Positions 9,998 through 19,563 are shown, numbered from the stretch's first letter. The stretch is 64,000 bases of DNA from Paenibacillus pini JCM 16418 (GCF_000576305.1 NZ_BAVZ01000009.1:124001-188000), one strand, 5' to 3'. A program made the numbers and translations. The notes: generated by a model not told the origin, from the sequence alone.

Positions 9998-10081
9998 ATC
10001 TCTATCCAGGTATATTAATCTTTCCACTTTGCGATACTATAACTAATTCGTTACAGCCAACAAGTGGAGGTCCTACTTACA

Positions 10082-10246
10082 ATGGATAAGAGAAAGGTCA
10101 TTGCTGCTTATCAACGCGGAATGATTACGATCCAAGAATGTGGTCAAATTTTAGGTATTGAAAATGTTCAGTTGAGTCTCTTGATACATGATTCATTAGA
10201 GAGTCAAAAAAATGAGGAATTTAAAAAAGAACCTGTAAAAGGGTAA
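10082..10246 (+). CDS. Small protein of unknown function
   Basis: A 54-residue protein starting at ATG 10082 behind GTGGAGG. An upstream in-frame GTG at 10064 overlaps the ribosome site and is less likely. The segment YQRGMITIQECGQILGIE resembles a short helix-turn-helix, and the tail is lysine and glutamate rich. It has no CxxC pairs, so it is not an anti-TRAP. It has its own terminator and sits between cheR and aroC, where B. subtilis has nothing. Confidence 0.55.
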   Translation: MDKRKVIAAYQRGMITIQECGQILGIENVQLSLLIHDSLESQKNEEFKKEPVKG

Positions 10247-10266
10247 CTTTATAGCCCTTCTAACTA

Positions 10267-10303
10267 AGCGCCGTCCACTATTATTAGAGGACTGGCGCTT
10301 TTT
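10267..10303 (+). terminator. Terminator before aroC
   Basis: Stem AGCGCC-GTCC / GGAC-T-GGCGCT with one bulged T, followed by TTTTT. It separates the cheR/small-gene transcript from the aro-trp unit. Confidence 0.85.
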
Positions 10304-10321
10304 GGTGAGGTCATGCCATTC

Positions 10322-10350
10322 TTGTCAAAGTCGGGGAGCTATACTATAAT
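10322..10350 (+). promoter_or_regulatory. Sigma-A promoter of the aro-trp supraoperon
   Basis: TTGTCA (10322-10327) and a perfect TATAAT (10345-10350) with a 17-bp spacer. It lies between the terminator at 10267-10303 and the aroC start at 10414, giving a leader of about 55 bases. This is the clearest promoter ahead of aroC, and reading could continue into trpE subject to the attenuator at 13342. Confidence 0.85.
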
Positions 10351-10413
10351 GAGCAAAGATATCTTCGGATTTTAGCCAATTACAGTTTAACAGTTTAAAG
10401 GGGGAACGTAATA

Positions 10414-11583
10414 ATGAGTATACGTTATTTGACTGCAGGGGAAACGCACGGACCCCAGCTAACGACAATTATTGAAGGTTTGCCAAGCAACTTGACGCTT
10501 GACTTTGATGCTATTAATTTTCAGCTTCAACGGCGCCAGAAGGGCCATGGCCGTGGACGACGCATGTTGATTGAGAAAGATACAGCCCGTATCGTTGGGG
10601 GTGTACGGCATGGGTATACGACGGGAGCACCCGTAGCTATTGTTGTAGAGAACAAAGATTGGGCTAGTTGGAGTAGTATTATGAATGTTGAACCGATCGA
10701 AGGATCGGATGAAGAGAAGCGTAGAGTACATCGGCCCCGTCCGGGACATGCCGATTTGAATGGCGGTCTGAAGTATAACTTGAAGGATTTGCGTAATGTA
10801 CTTGAACGTTCAAGCGCAAGAGAAACGGCAGTACGTGTTGCTTGTGGCTCGATTGCTCGCCAACTGCTTGAATCCTTTGGCGTGAAGATTGGTGGTCAGG
10901 TCATCCGCATTGGTGATATTGAAGCTCCTGCTAATCAATTATCGGTCGATGAACTTATCGAGCGGACAGAAGCGTCGACAGTTCGGGTTGTAGATCCTGA
11001 AACGGAACAGAAGATGGAGGCATACATTGATCAGATCAAGAAGGAAGGCGATTCAATCGGAGGCATTGTCGAATGTGTCGTTGAAGGACTTCCTGTAGGT
11101 CTAGGTAGCTATGTTCAGTATGATCGTAAGCTTGATGCTCGAATTGCCCAAGCTGTAATGTCTATTAATGCATTTAAGGGTGTAGAGATTGGTATCGGTT
11201 TTGAAGCTGGAATATTACGGGGTTCTGAGGTGCATGATGAAATTATGCACGAAGACGGCCGTGGTTACTACCGTGCAAGCAACCGCTTAGGTGGTTTTGA
11301 AGGCGGAATGACTAACGGAATGCCTGTTGTTGTTCGTGGAGTTATGAAACCAATTCCGACATTATATAAGCCTCTACAAAGTGTGGATATTGATACGAAG
11401 GAACCTTTTACAGCTCAGGTTGAGCGTTCAGATGCCTGCGCAGTGCCAGCTGCTAGTGTCGTTATGGAGCATGTCGTTGCTTGGGAAATCGCTAAGGCCT
11501 TTCTTGAGAAATTCGGTGGAGACTCCATGGAAGAAGTAAGAGCAAACTACGATAATTACTTATCCCAGTTGGAGAACTATTGA
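10414..11583 (+). CDS. aroC: Chorismate synthase
   Basis: A 389-residue FMN-dependent enzyme converting 5-enolpyruvylshikimate-3-phosphate to chorismate, the branch point to Trp, Tyr, Phe and folate. Signatures are [12 protein letters not shown] at the N-terminus, [21 protein letters not shown] and [13 protein letters not shown]. Length fits (about 390). ATG 10414 is behind AAAGGGGG. The gene is named aroF in B. subtilis. It begins the aroC-aroB-aroH group and its end abuts aroB. Confidence 0.97.
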   Translation: MSIRYLTAGETHGPQLTTIIEGLPSNLTLDFDAINFQLQRRQKGHGRGRRMLIEKDTARIVGGVRHGYTTGAPVAIVVENKDWASWSSIMNVEPIEGSDEEKRRVHRPRPGHADLNGGLKYNLKDLRNVLERSSARETAVRVACGSIARQLLESFGVKIGGQVIRIGDIEAPANQLSVDELIERTEASTVRVVDPETEQKMEAYIDQIKKEGDSIGGIVECVVEGLPVGLGSYVQYDRKLDARIAQAVMSINAFKGVEIGIGFEAGILRGSEVHDEIMHEDGRGYYRASNRLGGFEGGMTNGMPVVVRGVMKPIPTLYKPLQSVDIDTKEPFTAQVERSDACAVPAASVVMEHVVAWEIAKAFLEKFGGDSMEEVRANYDNYLSQLENY

Positions 11584-11585
11584 TC

Positions 11586-12692
11586 ATGAGAACCGTACAG
11601 GTAGAGCTGGGAGAACGATCGTACCCTATTTATATAGATTCTGGTCTACTGGGTCAGGCAGGTACATACCTCGAGCAGCATGGATTGACGAAGAAAAGTC
11701 CACTTCTGATTGTAACGGATGACCATGTTGCTCCACACTATTTAGGGAAACTTGAAGCACAGCTTCAGGATCATGGTTATACCACAGTTAGTGCAATTGT
11801 CAAATCAGGAGAAGCTTCTAAATCTTTATCCGTATTTGAAGATGTCATGACCGTCGCTATTAAAGGCGGTCTTGACCGCAGCTCAGCTGTGCTTGCCCTC
11901 GGTGGAGGCGTGGTTGGAGATTTAGCTGGTTTTGTGGCTGCTTCCTATATGCGCGGAATCAAATTCGTGCAAATCCCGACGACGATTCTGGCTCATGACA
12001 GCAGTGTAGGCGGGAAAGTTGCAATAAACCACCCACTTGCTAAAAATATGATCGGTGCTTTTCATCAGCCTGAATTTGTATTATATGATCTAGAGACATT
12101 GCAGAGTTTACCTCCGCGTGATGTATCCGCAGGACTCTCAGAAATGATTAAACATGGACTCATTCAAGATGCAGACTTTGCTAAGTGGTGTAAGGAACAT
12201 GCACAGCAGTTGTTAGCCCTTGACGCAGAAACGTTAGGGTATGGGCTAGAACGAGGTTGTTCGATTAAAGCTCATGTTGTTTCTCAGGACGAACGTGAAG
12301 GCGGACTAAGAGCGATTCTGAACTTGGGACATACGATTGGTCATGCTATTGAAGCAGTTGCTGGATATGGGGAATTTCTGCATGGGGAAGCGATTTCCGT
12401 CGGAATGGCGGGATCTGCATTATTAGCAGTTAAAATGGGCCGAGATGCTTCTGTATATGAGGAAACGATGGCTTTACTACAGGCATTTCATTTGCCTACT
12501 ACGCTTCCTGCATATTTAAATGTTGATGAAATTATGGCCGCTATGATGCATGATAAGAAATTTAAAGAAGGTTTTATGGTTTTTATCATTCCTGACGCCA
12601 TTGGTGCAGTTAGTATCGTGAGCGATATTCCTGAACAAGATGTACGTGATGTTTTGGAACAGCTTAGAGACGGAGGGGAAGCAATTGTATAA
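11586..12692 (+). CDS. aroB: 3-dehydroquinate synthase
   Basis: A 368-residue NAD- and metal-dependent enzyme that cyclises DAHP to 3-dehydroquinate in the shikimate pathway. Motifs: ALGGGVVGDLAGFVAA for the dinucleotide, IPTTILAHDSSVGGKVAIN, and metal-binding His/Glu in LNLGHTIGHAIE and FLHGEAISVGM. The start is ATG 11586, directly after aroC; TTG 11580 with GGAG five bases upstream is an alternative. The end overlaps aroH by 8 bp. Confidence 0.96.
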   Translation: MRTVQVELGERSYPIYIDSGLLGQAGTYLEQHGLTKKSPLLIVTDDHVAPHYLGKLEAQLQDHGYTTVSAIVKSGEASKSLSVFEDVMTVAIKGGLDRSSAVLALGGGVVGDLAGFVAASYMRGIKFVQIPTTILAHDSSVGGKVAINHPLAKNMIGAFHQPEFVLYDLETLQSLPPRDVSAGLSEMIKHGLIQDADFAKWCKEHAQQLLALDAETLGYGLERGCSIKAHVVSQDEREGGLRAILNLGHTIGHAIEAVAGYGEFLHGEAISVGMAGSALLAVKMGRDASVYEETMALLQAFHLPTTLPAYLNVDEIMAAMMHDKKFKEGFMVFIIPDAIGAVSIVSDIPEQDVRDVLEQLRDGGEAIV

Positions 12693-13053
12693 TCGCGGAA
12701 TACGTGGAGCAACTACAGTAACTCAAAACGATGAACAGGAAATTTTACAGGAAACCATTGTATTAATTCGTGAAATTGTTGCTCGTAATGAAATTGAGCC
12801 TGAAGATATTTGTAGTGTGTGGATTACAATGACACATGATTTAGATGCAACCTTTCCAGCCAGAGCTATCCGCCAGATTGATGGATGGGATCTTGTTCCA
12901 TTGATGTGCGCTGTAGAAGTACCGGTGAAGGGGAGTCTGATGAAATGTATTCGCCTTATGGTTCAGGTAAATACGACGAAGAATCAGAATGAAATCAAGC
13001 ATGTGTACCTGAACGAAGCGAAGAAACTGCGACCAGATCTTGCATCTTCGTAA
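12685..13053 (+). CDS. aroH: Chorismate mutase, AroH type
   Basis: A 122-residue monofunctional chorismate mutase of the trimeric pseudo-alpha/beta-barrel class, converting chorismate to prephenate. RGIRGATTV near the N-terminus contains the catalytic Arg7 of the B. subtilis enzyme, and FPARAIRQ, VEVPVKGSLMKCIRLM and HVYLNEAKKLRPDL complete the match. I start at TTG 12685, six bases after GGAGGGG. The earlier in-frame start at 12640 lies deep in aroB. The overlap with aroB implies coupling. Confidence 0.93.
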   Translation: MYNRGIRGATTVTQNDEQEILQETIVLIREIVARNEIEPEDICSVWITMTHDLDATFPARAIRQIDGWDLVPLMCAVEVPVKGSLMKCIRLMVQVNTTKNQNEIKHVYLNEAKKLRPDLASS

Positions 13054-13091
13054 TCTGTAAAATTTTTTCACCTCAGAATAGTTGTCAGGAC

Positions 13092-13164
13092 TAGTTGAGT
13101 GCTGTATAGTGAGAATTAGTTGAGTAGAGTTTAGTTTAGATGAGTTGAGTATAGTCGAGCAGAG
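13092..13164 (+). promoter_or_regulatory. TRAP-binding (G/T)AG triplet array in the trp leader
   Basis: GAG or TAG triplets occur at 13092, 13097, 13107, 13111, 13117, 13122, 13127, 13132, 13137, 13142, 13147, 13152, 13157 and 13162. Ten of them (13117-13162) are spaced exactly five bases apart, and 13111 makes eleven, the number of TRAP subunits. This is the classical architecture of a TRAP site, and the TRAP gene lies in the same window. Binding of Trp-loaded TRAP here would block the antiterminator and allow the terminator at 13342 to form. Confidence 0.92.
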
Positions 13165-13321
13165 TCCATAGCAATTTGGTAATTCGGATAGCAGGTGCGT
13201 TCCTGACCGGATCATTTGTATTCTTTATTTAAGCCTACCCTGAGTCTGTTGAACAGACTTTGGATCTTGATGAGGAATGATGAATAATCCCCTAAGCAGG
13301 CTACGTCACGGTCCGGACTCT
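13161..13321 (+). other. Structured RNA domain between TRAP site and attenuator
   Basis: The 160 bases after the TRAP site can fold. AGAGTCC (13161-13167, including the last TRAP triplet) is complementary to GGACTCT (13315-13321). Inside are CAGG/CCTG (13192-13195 and 13202-13205), AGCCT/AGGCT (13232-13236 and 13298-13302), AGTCTGTT/AACAGACT (near 13242-13258) and GGAT/ATCC. B. subtilis has no such insert between its TRAP site and terminator. No T-box or other riboswitch consensus was recognised. Confidence 0.5.
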
Positions 13322-13341
13322 TTCCATATACTACAATCACG

Positions 13342-13370
13342 AACCTCTACTAATTAGTAGAGGTTTTTTT
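13342..13370 (+). terminator. trp operon attenuator terminator
   Basis: Perfect 12-bp palindromic stem AACCTCTACTAA / TTAGTAGAGGTT (13342-13365) followed by seven Ts, 49 bases before trpE. CTCTACT (13345-13351) in its left arm is complementary to AGTAGAG (13123-13129) inside the TRAP site, a plausible antiterminator pairing. Confidence 0.92.
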
Positions 13371-13418
13371 GTTTGCCATTATAAAATATTTGTAAGTTAT
13401 TTGGAGGAGGAATACCCA

Positions 13419-14972
13419 ATGTTGAGTCCCAGTGTTGAACAAGTCATAACATTATCCAGTGAATATAATCTCATCCCCGTCGTAAAACGTCTGCTTGCAG
13501 ATATGGAGACACCCATTCGGATTTTCCAGCGGTTTGCTGAGAGAGATCGTGCTTTTTTATTGGAGAGTGTAGAAGGTGGAAGCCAGTGGGCACGGTATTC
13601 TTTTATTGGAACTGATCCCTTCATGATGATTTCCGGAAAAAAGGGTGAAATGACGCTTGAACGCTCAGGCATTAAAGAAGACATGACTGGAAAGCCAGTA
13701 GAAGAGTTAAAGGCGCTTCTTCGTTCATATCGCAGCCCTATGATGGATGAAATGCCACCTTTCACAGGGGGTGCCATCGGTTTCTTCGGATACGATTTGC
13801 TTCAGTACTATGAGAAACTACCATCCCATCAGTTGGATGATTTAAATATGGATGATATTCGCTTCATGTTTTGCGATACAATTATTGTTTTTGATCATGT
13901 GAAGCAGCAGATATTGCTTGTAGGCAACGTACATGTAAAAGATGGAGATCGTGATCGAGACATTCGTCAAAGCTATGCACAAGTGAATAGTCGTCTTGAA
14001 GAAATAGCATCTCAGCTACATGAGCAGGGACCGCGTGAGAACGTTAACGGGCGGAGTATCCCGGTTGACGTTGAACTTGGTGATATTAAGTCCAATATGA
14101 CCAAAGAACAGTATATGGATAATGTGGTCCAGGCTCAGGAGTACATTCGTTCAGGTGATATTTTTCAAGTGGTATTGTCCCAACGTTTTCATATTGAAAC
14201 TGAAGTTTCGCCACTACATGTATACCGTGTTCTACGTACGCTTAACCCTTCTCCCTATATGTATTATTTAAAAATGGATGAAGAAATCATAGTAGGAACA
14301 TCACCGGAGGCGCTCGTTAAAGTTGACGGCAAAAGGGTAGAAACACGCCCTATCGCTGGAACAAGACCGCGTGGAGCAACCGAATCTGAAGATAGATTGC
14401 TCGCAGAAGAGTTGCTTTCGGATGAGAAGGAGAGAGCAGAGCATCTAATGTTAGTTGATTTAGGCAGAAATGACCTGGGCCGTGTATCTGAATTCGGTTC
14501 GGTCAAATGCGATACCTTTATGGAAGTGGAGAAATACTCACATGTCATGCATATGGTTTCGAATGTATCGGGGACGCTGCGCAAGGATAAAGATTTCTTC
14601 GATGCTTTCCTTTCTTGTCTTCCAGCGGGTACAGTCTCGGGAGCACCTAAACTAAGAGCGATGGAAATTATCGCGGAACTGGAGCGGGAAGCACGCGGAG
14701 CTTATGCTGGAGCCATCGGCTATCTCGGATTTAATTCAAATATGGATTCCTGCATTACCATCCGCACTATTATTTTCCGTAAAGGAAAAGCCTATGTTCA
14801 GGCAGGTGCTGGTATTGTATGGGATTCAATTCCGGAGAAGGAATACGAAGAAACGGTAAATAAGGCTAAGGCACTGTTGAAGTCGATTCGGACAGCTGAA
14901 GCCATGTTTCCGCCAGTAATTCATGATACGGAAGTAACAAATCAAGATTATTTCTTTGAATATACGCCTTAA
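13419..14972 (+). CDS. trpE: Anthranilate synthase component I
   Basis: A 517-residue enzyme that forms anthranilate from chorismate and ammonia, the first committed step to tryptophan. The tryptophan feedback motif LLES is present (FLLESVEGG, residue about 45). The chorismate-binding C-terminal part shows GDIFQVVLSQRF, ETRPIAGTRPRG, DLGRNDLGRV and LPAGTVSGAPK. The start is ATG 13419 behind TTGGAGGAGG. No trpG follows, so the glutaminase subunit must come from elsewhere, as in B. subtilis, where the folate-operon PabA/TrpG serves both. Expression is expected to be attenuated by TRAP. Confidence 0.97.
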   Translation: MLSPSVEQVITLSSEYNLIPVVKRLLADMETPIRIFQRFAERDRAFLLESVEGGSQWARYSFIGTDPFMMISGKKGEMTLERSGIKEDMTGKPVEELKALLRSYRSPMMDEMPPFTGGAIGFFGYDLLQYYEKLPSHQLDDLNMDDIRFMFCDTIIVFDHVKQQILLVGNVHVKDGDRDRDIRQSYAQVNSRLEEIASQLHEQGPRENVNGRSIPVDVELGDIKSNMTKEQYMDNVVQAQEYIRSGDIFQVVLSQRFHIETEVSPLHVYRVLRTLNPSPYMYYLKMDEEIIVGTSPEALVKVDGKRVETRPIAGTRPRGATESEDRLLAEELLSDEKERAEHLMLVDLGRNDLGRVSEFGSVKCDTFMEVEKYSHVMHMVSNVSGTLRKDKDFFDAFLSCLPAGTVSGAPKLRAMEIIAELEREARGAYAGAIGYLGFNSNMDSCITIRTIIFRKGKAYVQAGAGIVWDSIPEKEYEETVNKAKALLKSIRTAEAMFPPVIHDTEVTNQDYFFEYTP

Positions 14973-15000
14973 CCAACAAATTGAAGGAGGAGAGCCGAAT

Positions 15001-16041
15001 ATGAGAGCAGATCAACCGATTCAATCGATTATATCAAATTTGATTAGTGGGGAGCATCTAACACGTGAAGTTGCGCGTGAAACGATGCAAGCCATTATGC
15101 AGGGAGAGGTAAGTCCTGCACAGATTGGTGCATTGCTGACAGCACTTCGCATCAAAGGGGAAACAGTATCCGAAATAACCGGGTTTGCAGAAGCAATGAG
15201 AAGTGCTGGTAGCCACGTACTTACTGATAATGCAAGGCTGTTAGATACTTGTGGTACAGGTGGATCAGGGATTCATAAATTTAATATCTCTACCGTATCC
15301 GCCATTATTTCATCCTCTGTATCTGTTCGCGTTGCTAAACATGGAAATCGTTCTGCATCTGGACGCGCTGGAAGTGCGGATGTACTTGAAGCACTTGGCG
15401 TTAATATACATTTGAGTAGTGAACAAGCTAAGCAGTGTCTCGATGAAATTGGAATTTGCTTCTTATTCGCGCAAATTTATCACCCTTCGATGAAATATGC
15501 AGCAGCTCCGAGGAAAGAGCTGGGAGTGAGAACGGTATTTAATATGTTAGGTCCATTGACCAATCCTGCTGGAGCGGATCGCCAATTACTTGGCATCTAT
15601 GATCGAGACAAGACAGAAACCATTGCACAAGTGTTAAACGAACTTGGATCTAAGCGAGCGTTAGTTGTTAATAGTCACGATGGACTTGACGAAATAAGCA
15701 TTTCAGCGCCTACGCAAATTTCTGAGCTTCGACATGGAGAAGTCAGAACGTATGATATTCATCCGCATGATCTTGGTCTGGATATTCATCCGCTTGAGTC
15801 CGTTCTAGGTGGGGACGCTGCACAGAATGCGTCTATTATTGAGTCGGTTCTACAGGGTGAGCGTAGTTCTTATCGAGATGTTGTATTGGCGAATGCTGGA
15901 GCCTGCATTTACGTATCAGGACTCGCTAACAGCATAGCAGATGGTGTACAATCGGCTGCAATGGCAATCGACAATGGTAACGCGTATAGCAAGCTACAAC
16001 AACTGATTCAGCGGACAGGAGAGCTAAACTATGTATCTTGA
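15001..16041 (+). CDS. trpD: Anthranilate phosphoribosyltransferase
   Basis: A 346-residue enzyme that transfers phosphoribose from PRPP to anthranilate. The PRPP-binding CGTGGSGIHKFNIST, the anthranilate-site KHGNRSASGRAGSADVLEALG and NMLGPLTNPAG are all seen. The start is ATG 15001 behind GAAGGAGGAG, 28 bp after trpE; an upstream in-frame start at 14956 lies within trpE and lacks a ribosome site. The 3' end overlaps trpC by 11 bp. Confidence 0.97.
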   Translation: MRADQPIQSIISNLISGEHLTREVARETMQAIMQGEVSPAQIGALLTALRIKGETVSEITGFAEAMRSAGSHVLTDNARLLDTCGTGGSGIHKFNISTVSAIISSSVSVRVAKHGNRSASGRAGSADVLEALGVNIHLSSEQAKQCLDEIGICFLFAQIYHPSMKYAAAPRKELGVRTVFNMLGPLTNPAGADRQLLGIYDRDKTETIAQVLNELGSKRALVVNSHDGLDEISISAPTQISELRHGEVRTYDIHPHDLGLDIHPLESVLGGDAAQNASIIESVLQGERSSYRDVVLANAGACIYVSGLANSIADGVQSAAMAIDNGNAYSKLQQLIQRTGELNYVS

Positions 16042-16855
16042 ACAAATTGTAGAAACGAAGCGGGAAGAGGTAGCTAATCTATTAGAACGTCTTTCACTTG
16101 AAGAAGCAGAACGTAAAGTTGCGGAAATGCCCTCTACACTGGGCTTTGCAAGAGCATTATCAAAAGGTGAACGTAACCGTGGCATGGGTTTAATTGCTGA
16201 GGTGAAGAAGGCATCACCATCCAAGGGTTTAATCCGATCCGACTTCAATCCCGTAGAAATAGCAATGAGCTATGAAAGCGCTGGGGCTGATTGTCTATCG
16301 GTTCTTACGGATATGAAGTATTTTCAAGGAAGCGCAGCTTACTTACAGGAAGTACGTGCTGCCGTGAACATACCACTTCTTCGTAAAGATTTTATTATCG
16401 ATGAACGTCAAATTTGGGAAGCACGCCTTCTAGGAGCGGATGCTGTACTACTGATCGCGGCTATACTTAAACCACAGCAGGTACGTGATTATGTGAAGAT
16501 CGCGGCGTCGATTGGACTTGATTCGCTAATTGAGGTTCATAGTCAGCAAGAACTCGAAGCTATATTGAATCTGGATATAGGTGAGGGTGAGGGGACGTTA
16601 ATCGGCATTAACAATCGAAATTTGCATACATTTGAAACTTCACTTGAGACGACCTTTGAACTAGTAAAACTGATTCCTCCTGCTTTTACCGTAATAAGTG
16701 AGAGCGGAATATCTTCCAAAGATGACATGGTGTATCTACAACAATCTGGAGCACATGGAGTACTTATTGGTGAGTATTTTATGCGACAAAAGGACATTTC
16801 ACTTGCGGTAAATGATCTTATGGAAATGACTCGTATTTCAGGAGAAGAGAAGTAA
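16031..16855 (+). CDS. trpC: Indole-3-glycerol phosphate synthase
   Basis: A 274-residue TIM-barrel enzyme that closes the indole ring. IAEVKKASPSKG, LRKDFIIDERQIWEAR, GADAVLLIAAIL, GINNRNLHTFE and SESGIS carry the catalytic Lys and Glu residues. The length is slightly above the usual 250-270. It starts at ATG 16031 within the end of trpD and is followed after one base by trpF. Confidence 0.97.
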   Translation: MYLEQIVETKREEVANLLERLSLEEAERKVAEMPSTLGFARALSKGERNRGMGLIAEVKKASPSKGLIRSDFNPVEIAMSYESAGADCLSVLTDMKYFQGSAAYLQEVRAAVNIPLLRKDFIIDERQIWEARLLGADAVLLIAAILKPQQVRDYVKIAASIGLDSLIEVHSQQELEAILNLDIGEGEGTLIGINNRNLHTFETSLETTFELVKLIPPAFTVISESGISSKDDMVYLQQSGAHGVLIGEYFMRQKDISLAVNDLMEMTRISGEEK

Positions 16856-16856
16856 T

Positions 16857-17540
16857 ATGCACGATATTAAGAGAGGAACAAAGGTAAAAATTTGTGGACT
16901 TCAGGACGTTGAAGTGCTAAAATCAATGATACACTTACCCGTGAATGATATCGGATTTGTATTTGCAAATAGCCGTCGTCAAATTAGCCCAGTGAAAGCA
17001 TCGGAGCTTCTAGGACAGCTTCAAGAGTGGGATGGGATCGAAAAGCCACGCAGTGTAGGTGTTTTCGTTAATCCAGATTTGGAGCAGTTAGAGACAGTAA
17101 TGTCTGTTGCTCAACTAGATGTAATTCAGCTTCATGGGCAAGAGTCACCAGCTTTTTGTAAGGCAGTCAAGGAGCGATTTCAAACGTCTATTTACAAAGT
17201 GATGTCTGTTAGAACAGATTGCGCACAAGATGAGCAATCTATGAATCTTGAAGATTATGCAGATGTTATTGACTCGTTGCTTCTAGATACGCATGATCCA
17301 CAGTACGGTGGTGGGTCAGGAACTACATTTGCATGGGATCGTATTCCCTTTTATCGTGAATGGACCGCGCGGCATGGTATAGAACTTATTGTGGCTGGTG
17401 GCTTACATGCTGACAATGTGGAGCAATTAATTAAGGATTATAAACCGGATGGCGTTGATATATCGAGCGGCGTAGAAACTGATGGTGTGAAAGATATAGA
17501 TAAAATCGTAGCTTTTGTAGAAAGGGTGAAGCAAGCATGA
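16857..17540 (+). CDS. trpF: Phosphoribosylanthranilate isomerase
   Basis: A 227-residue TIM-barrel isomerase of the tryptophan pathway. [12 protein letters not shown] carries the catalytic Cys, DVIQLHGQE and [20 protein letters not shown] contain the catalytic Asp and a loop, and [10 protein letters not shown] plus GVDISSGVE form the phosphate site. ATG 16857 follows GGAGAAGAG. The stop overlaps the trpB start (ATGA). Confidence 0.96.
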   Translation: MHDIKRGTKVKICGLQDVEVLKSMIHLPVNDIGFVFANSRRQISPVKASELLGQLQEWDGIEKPRSVGVFVNPDLEQLETVMSVAQLDVIQLHGQESPAFCKAVKERFQTSIYKVMSVRTDCAQDEQSMNLEDYADVIDSLLLDTHDPQYGGGSGTTFAWDRIPFYREWTARHGIELIVAGGLHADNVEQLIKDYKPDGVDISSGVETDGVKDIDKIVAFVERVKQA

Positions 17541-18733
17541 CTCAACTACCAGATCAGAATGGACGTTTTGGCGTATTTGGAGGTCGATTTGTACCGGAGA
17601 CTCTGATGAACGCTTTAATTCATCTTGAGGAATCTTATCAACATTTTTCCGAAGATGAAACTTTTCAGCAAGAAATAGATTATTTACTTAAACAGTATTC
17701 AGGACGTGAAACACCTTTATATTATGCAGAGCGATTGAGCAATCATCTAGGCGACGCTAAAATTTACTTAAAGCGCGAGGATCTGAACCATACGGGAGCT
17801 CATAAAATCAACAACGCAATTGCACAGGGTGTTCTCGCAAAGAGAATGGGCAAGAAGAAAGTTATAGCTGAGACAGGAGCAGGCCAGCATGGAGTGGCTA
17901 CCGCAACCGTTGCTGCCTTACTCGGTATGGAATGTAAAGTCTTTATGGGTGAAGAGGATACAAAGCGTCAAGCATTGAACGTATTCCGCATGCAGCTTCT
18001 CGGTGCTGAAGTCATCCCTGTATTGTCAGGTTCGCGAACGTTGAAAGATGCAGGCAATGAGGCACTGCGTTATTGGGTTAGTAACGTGGAAGATACCTTT
18101 TATATTCTTGGTTCCGCAGTTGGACCTCACCCTTACCCAATGATGGTGCGCAACTTCCAGCGTATCATTGGTGACGAGACTCGCCGACAGATTCTGGAGG
18201 CAGAGGGACGTTTGCCTGATCATGTCATTGCAGCTATTGGTGGTGGAAGTAATGCGATCGGAATGTTCTACCCTTTTATTGAGGACAAGGATGTTGCATT
18301 AATTGGTGTTGAAGCTGCTGGCAAAGGTGTTGAGACGGCGTTTCATGCTGCTACAATGAGTAAAGGTACACAAGGAGTATTTCAGGGTTCCATGAGTCTC
18401 TTGCTTCAAGATGTGCATGGTCAAGTGCAAGAGGCACATTCAATTTCAGCAGGACTCGATTATCCGGGGGTAGGCCCAGAGCATGCTTATTTAAATGACA
18501 TCAGTCGGGCTCAATACGTTCCTGTTACAGATCAGGAGGCGCTTGATGCGTTAAAGTTACTTTGTCGTACTGAGGGGATTATACCTGCCCTTGAATCGGC
18601 ACATGCACTTGCTCATGTCATCAAAATGGCACCAAAGCTCACCAAAGAAGATCTTGTCGTGATCTGTCTATCTGGACGTGGTGATAAGGATGTAGAATCC
18701 ATCATGACGTACACAGGAGGGAAGAAGCTATGA
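17537..18733 (+). CDS. trpB: Tryptophan synthase beta chain
   Basis: A 398-residue PLP enzyme that joins indole and serine. [16 protein letters not shown] holds the PLP lysine, [14 protein letters not shown] is the substrate loop, and [13 protein letters not shown] binds the phosphate. Length and the start [13 protein letters not shown] are typical of the TrpB1 class that pairs with TrpA. Start and stop overlap trpF and trpA by four bases each. Confidence 0.98.
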   Translation: MTQLPDQNGRFGVFGGRFVPETLMNALIHLEESYQHFSEDETFQQEIDYLLKQYSGRETPLYYAERLSNHLGDAKIYLKREDLNHTGAHKINNAIAQGVLAKRMGKKKVIAETGAGQHGVATATVAALLGMECKVFMGEEDTKRQALNVFRMQLLGAEVIPVLSGSRTLKDAGNEALRYWVSNVEDTFYILGSAVGPHPYPMMVRNFQRIIGDETRRQILEAEGRLPDHVIAAIGGGSNAIGMFYPFIEDKDVALIGVEAAGKGVETAFHAATMSKGTQGVFQGSMSLLLQDVHGQVQEAHSISAGLDYPGVGPEHAYLNDISRAQYVPVTDQEALDALKLLCRTEGIIPALESAHALAHVIKMAPKLTKEDLVVICLSGRGDKDVESIMTYTGGKKL

Positions 18734-19539
18734 ATCTGATGGATCAGACATTTACTAGATTGAAAAGCAACGATCAAACGGCTCTTATTCCTTTCTTAAC
18801 GATAGGTGATCCGGATATAGAAACTACAGTTGATATTATTGTGGAGCTTGAAGCAGCTGGTGCTGATATCGTTGAGCTTGGTGTTCCATACTCCGATCCG
18901 CTTGCAGATGGTCCAGTTATTCAACGAGCATCGCAGCGCGCTCTTAAACACAAAGTGAATATACGTACCTGTATGGAAACAGCAGTTAAGGCAAGATCAG
19001 CAGGCGTAAAGCTGCCTTTTATTCTATTTACGTACTATAATCCTGTTCTGCAATTCGGACTCGATCAATTCTTCGCTGAATTAAATGCACATGAAATCAG
19101 TGGCTTGATTATACCTGATTTGCCTATTGAAGAGTCTGCTGATATTTACCGCATGGCCGAAACGGCAGGCATTCACCTCGTGCCGTTAGTGGCACCTACG
19201 TCTGATGAACGCATTGCTTCGATCGCGTCTAGTGCTAAGGGCTTTGTATACTGTGTTTCCTCTTTGGGCGTCACTGGAGAGCGTGCAAGCTTCTTTGAAG
19301 GTATCGAAGATTTTATTCAAAAGGTTAAGACCTATACCGACCTCCCTGTTGCGATTGGCTTTGGGATATCAAGTGGAGAACAAGCGGCAAGATTTGCTCG
19401 CATTTGTGATGGTGTTGTTGTGGGTAGTGCAATAGTACGTCAAATTGAAGAGACTATTCCCTTGCTACAGGATGCAGAACGCCGGCAGGAGGGTCTCTTG
19501 CAAATTCGGAATTTTGTGTCACAATTTAAATCAGAATAA
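18730..19539 (+). CDS. trpA: Tryptophan synthase alpha chain
   Basis: A 269-residue TIM-barrel subunit that releases indole from indole-3-glycerol phosphate and channels it to TrpB. The catalytic Glu is in [18 protein letters not shown], and [12 protein letters not shown] contains the catalytic Asp. [10 protein letters not shown] and VVGSAIV form the phosphate site. Last gene of trpEDCFBA; hisC begins 24 bp later. Confidence 0.97.
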   Translation: MNLMDQTFTRLKSNDQTALIPFLTIGDPDIETTVDIIVELEAAGADIVELGVPYSDPLADGPVIQRASQRALKHKVNIRTCMETAVKARSAGVKLPFILFTYYNPVLQFGLDQFFAELNAHEISGLIIPDLPIEESADIYRMAETAGIHLVPLVAPTSDERIASIASSAKGFVYCVSSLGVTGERASFFEGIEDFIQKVKTYTDLPVAIGFGISSGEQAARFARICDGVVVGSAIVRQIEETIPLLQDAERRQEGLLQIRNFVSQFKSE

Positions 19540-19563
19540 ATAATTTTGAAAGGGAGGGATCTC

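Noticed and set aside
10082..10246. Possible anti-TRAP (rtpA) because of size and location
   Set aside because: Anti-TRAP needs two CxxC zinc motifs; this protein has a single cysteine.
13200..13320. T-box or another known riboswitch in the trp leader
   Set aside because: No T-box consensus (as seen at 63880-63894) is present, and no other riboswitch core was recognised; kept only as an unnamed structured domain.
14973..15000. trpG between trpE and trpD
   Set aside because: Only 28 bases separate the genes, so the glutaminase subunit must be encoded elsewhere.
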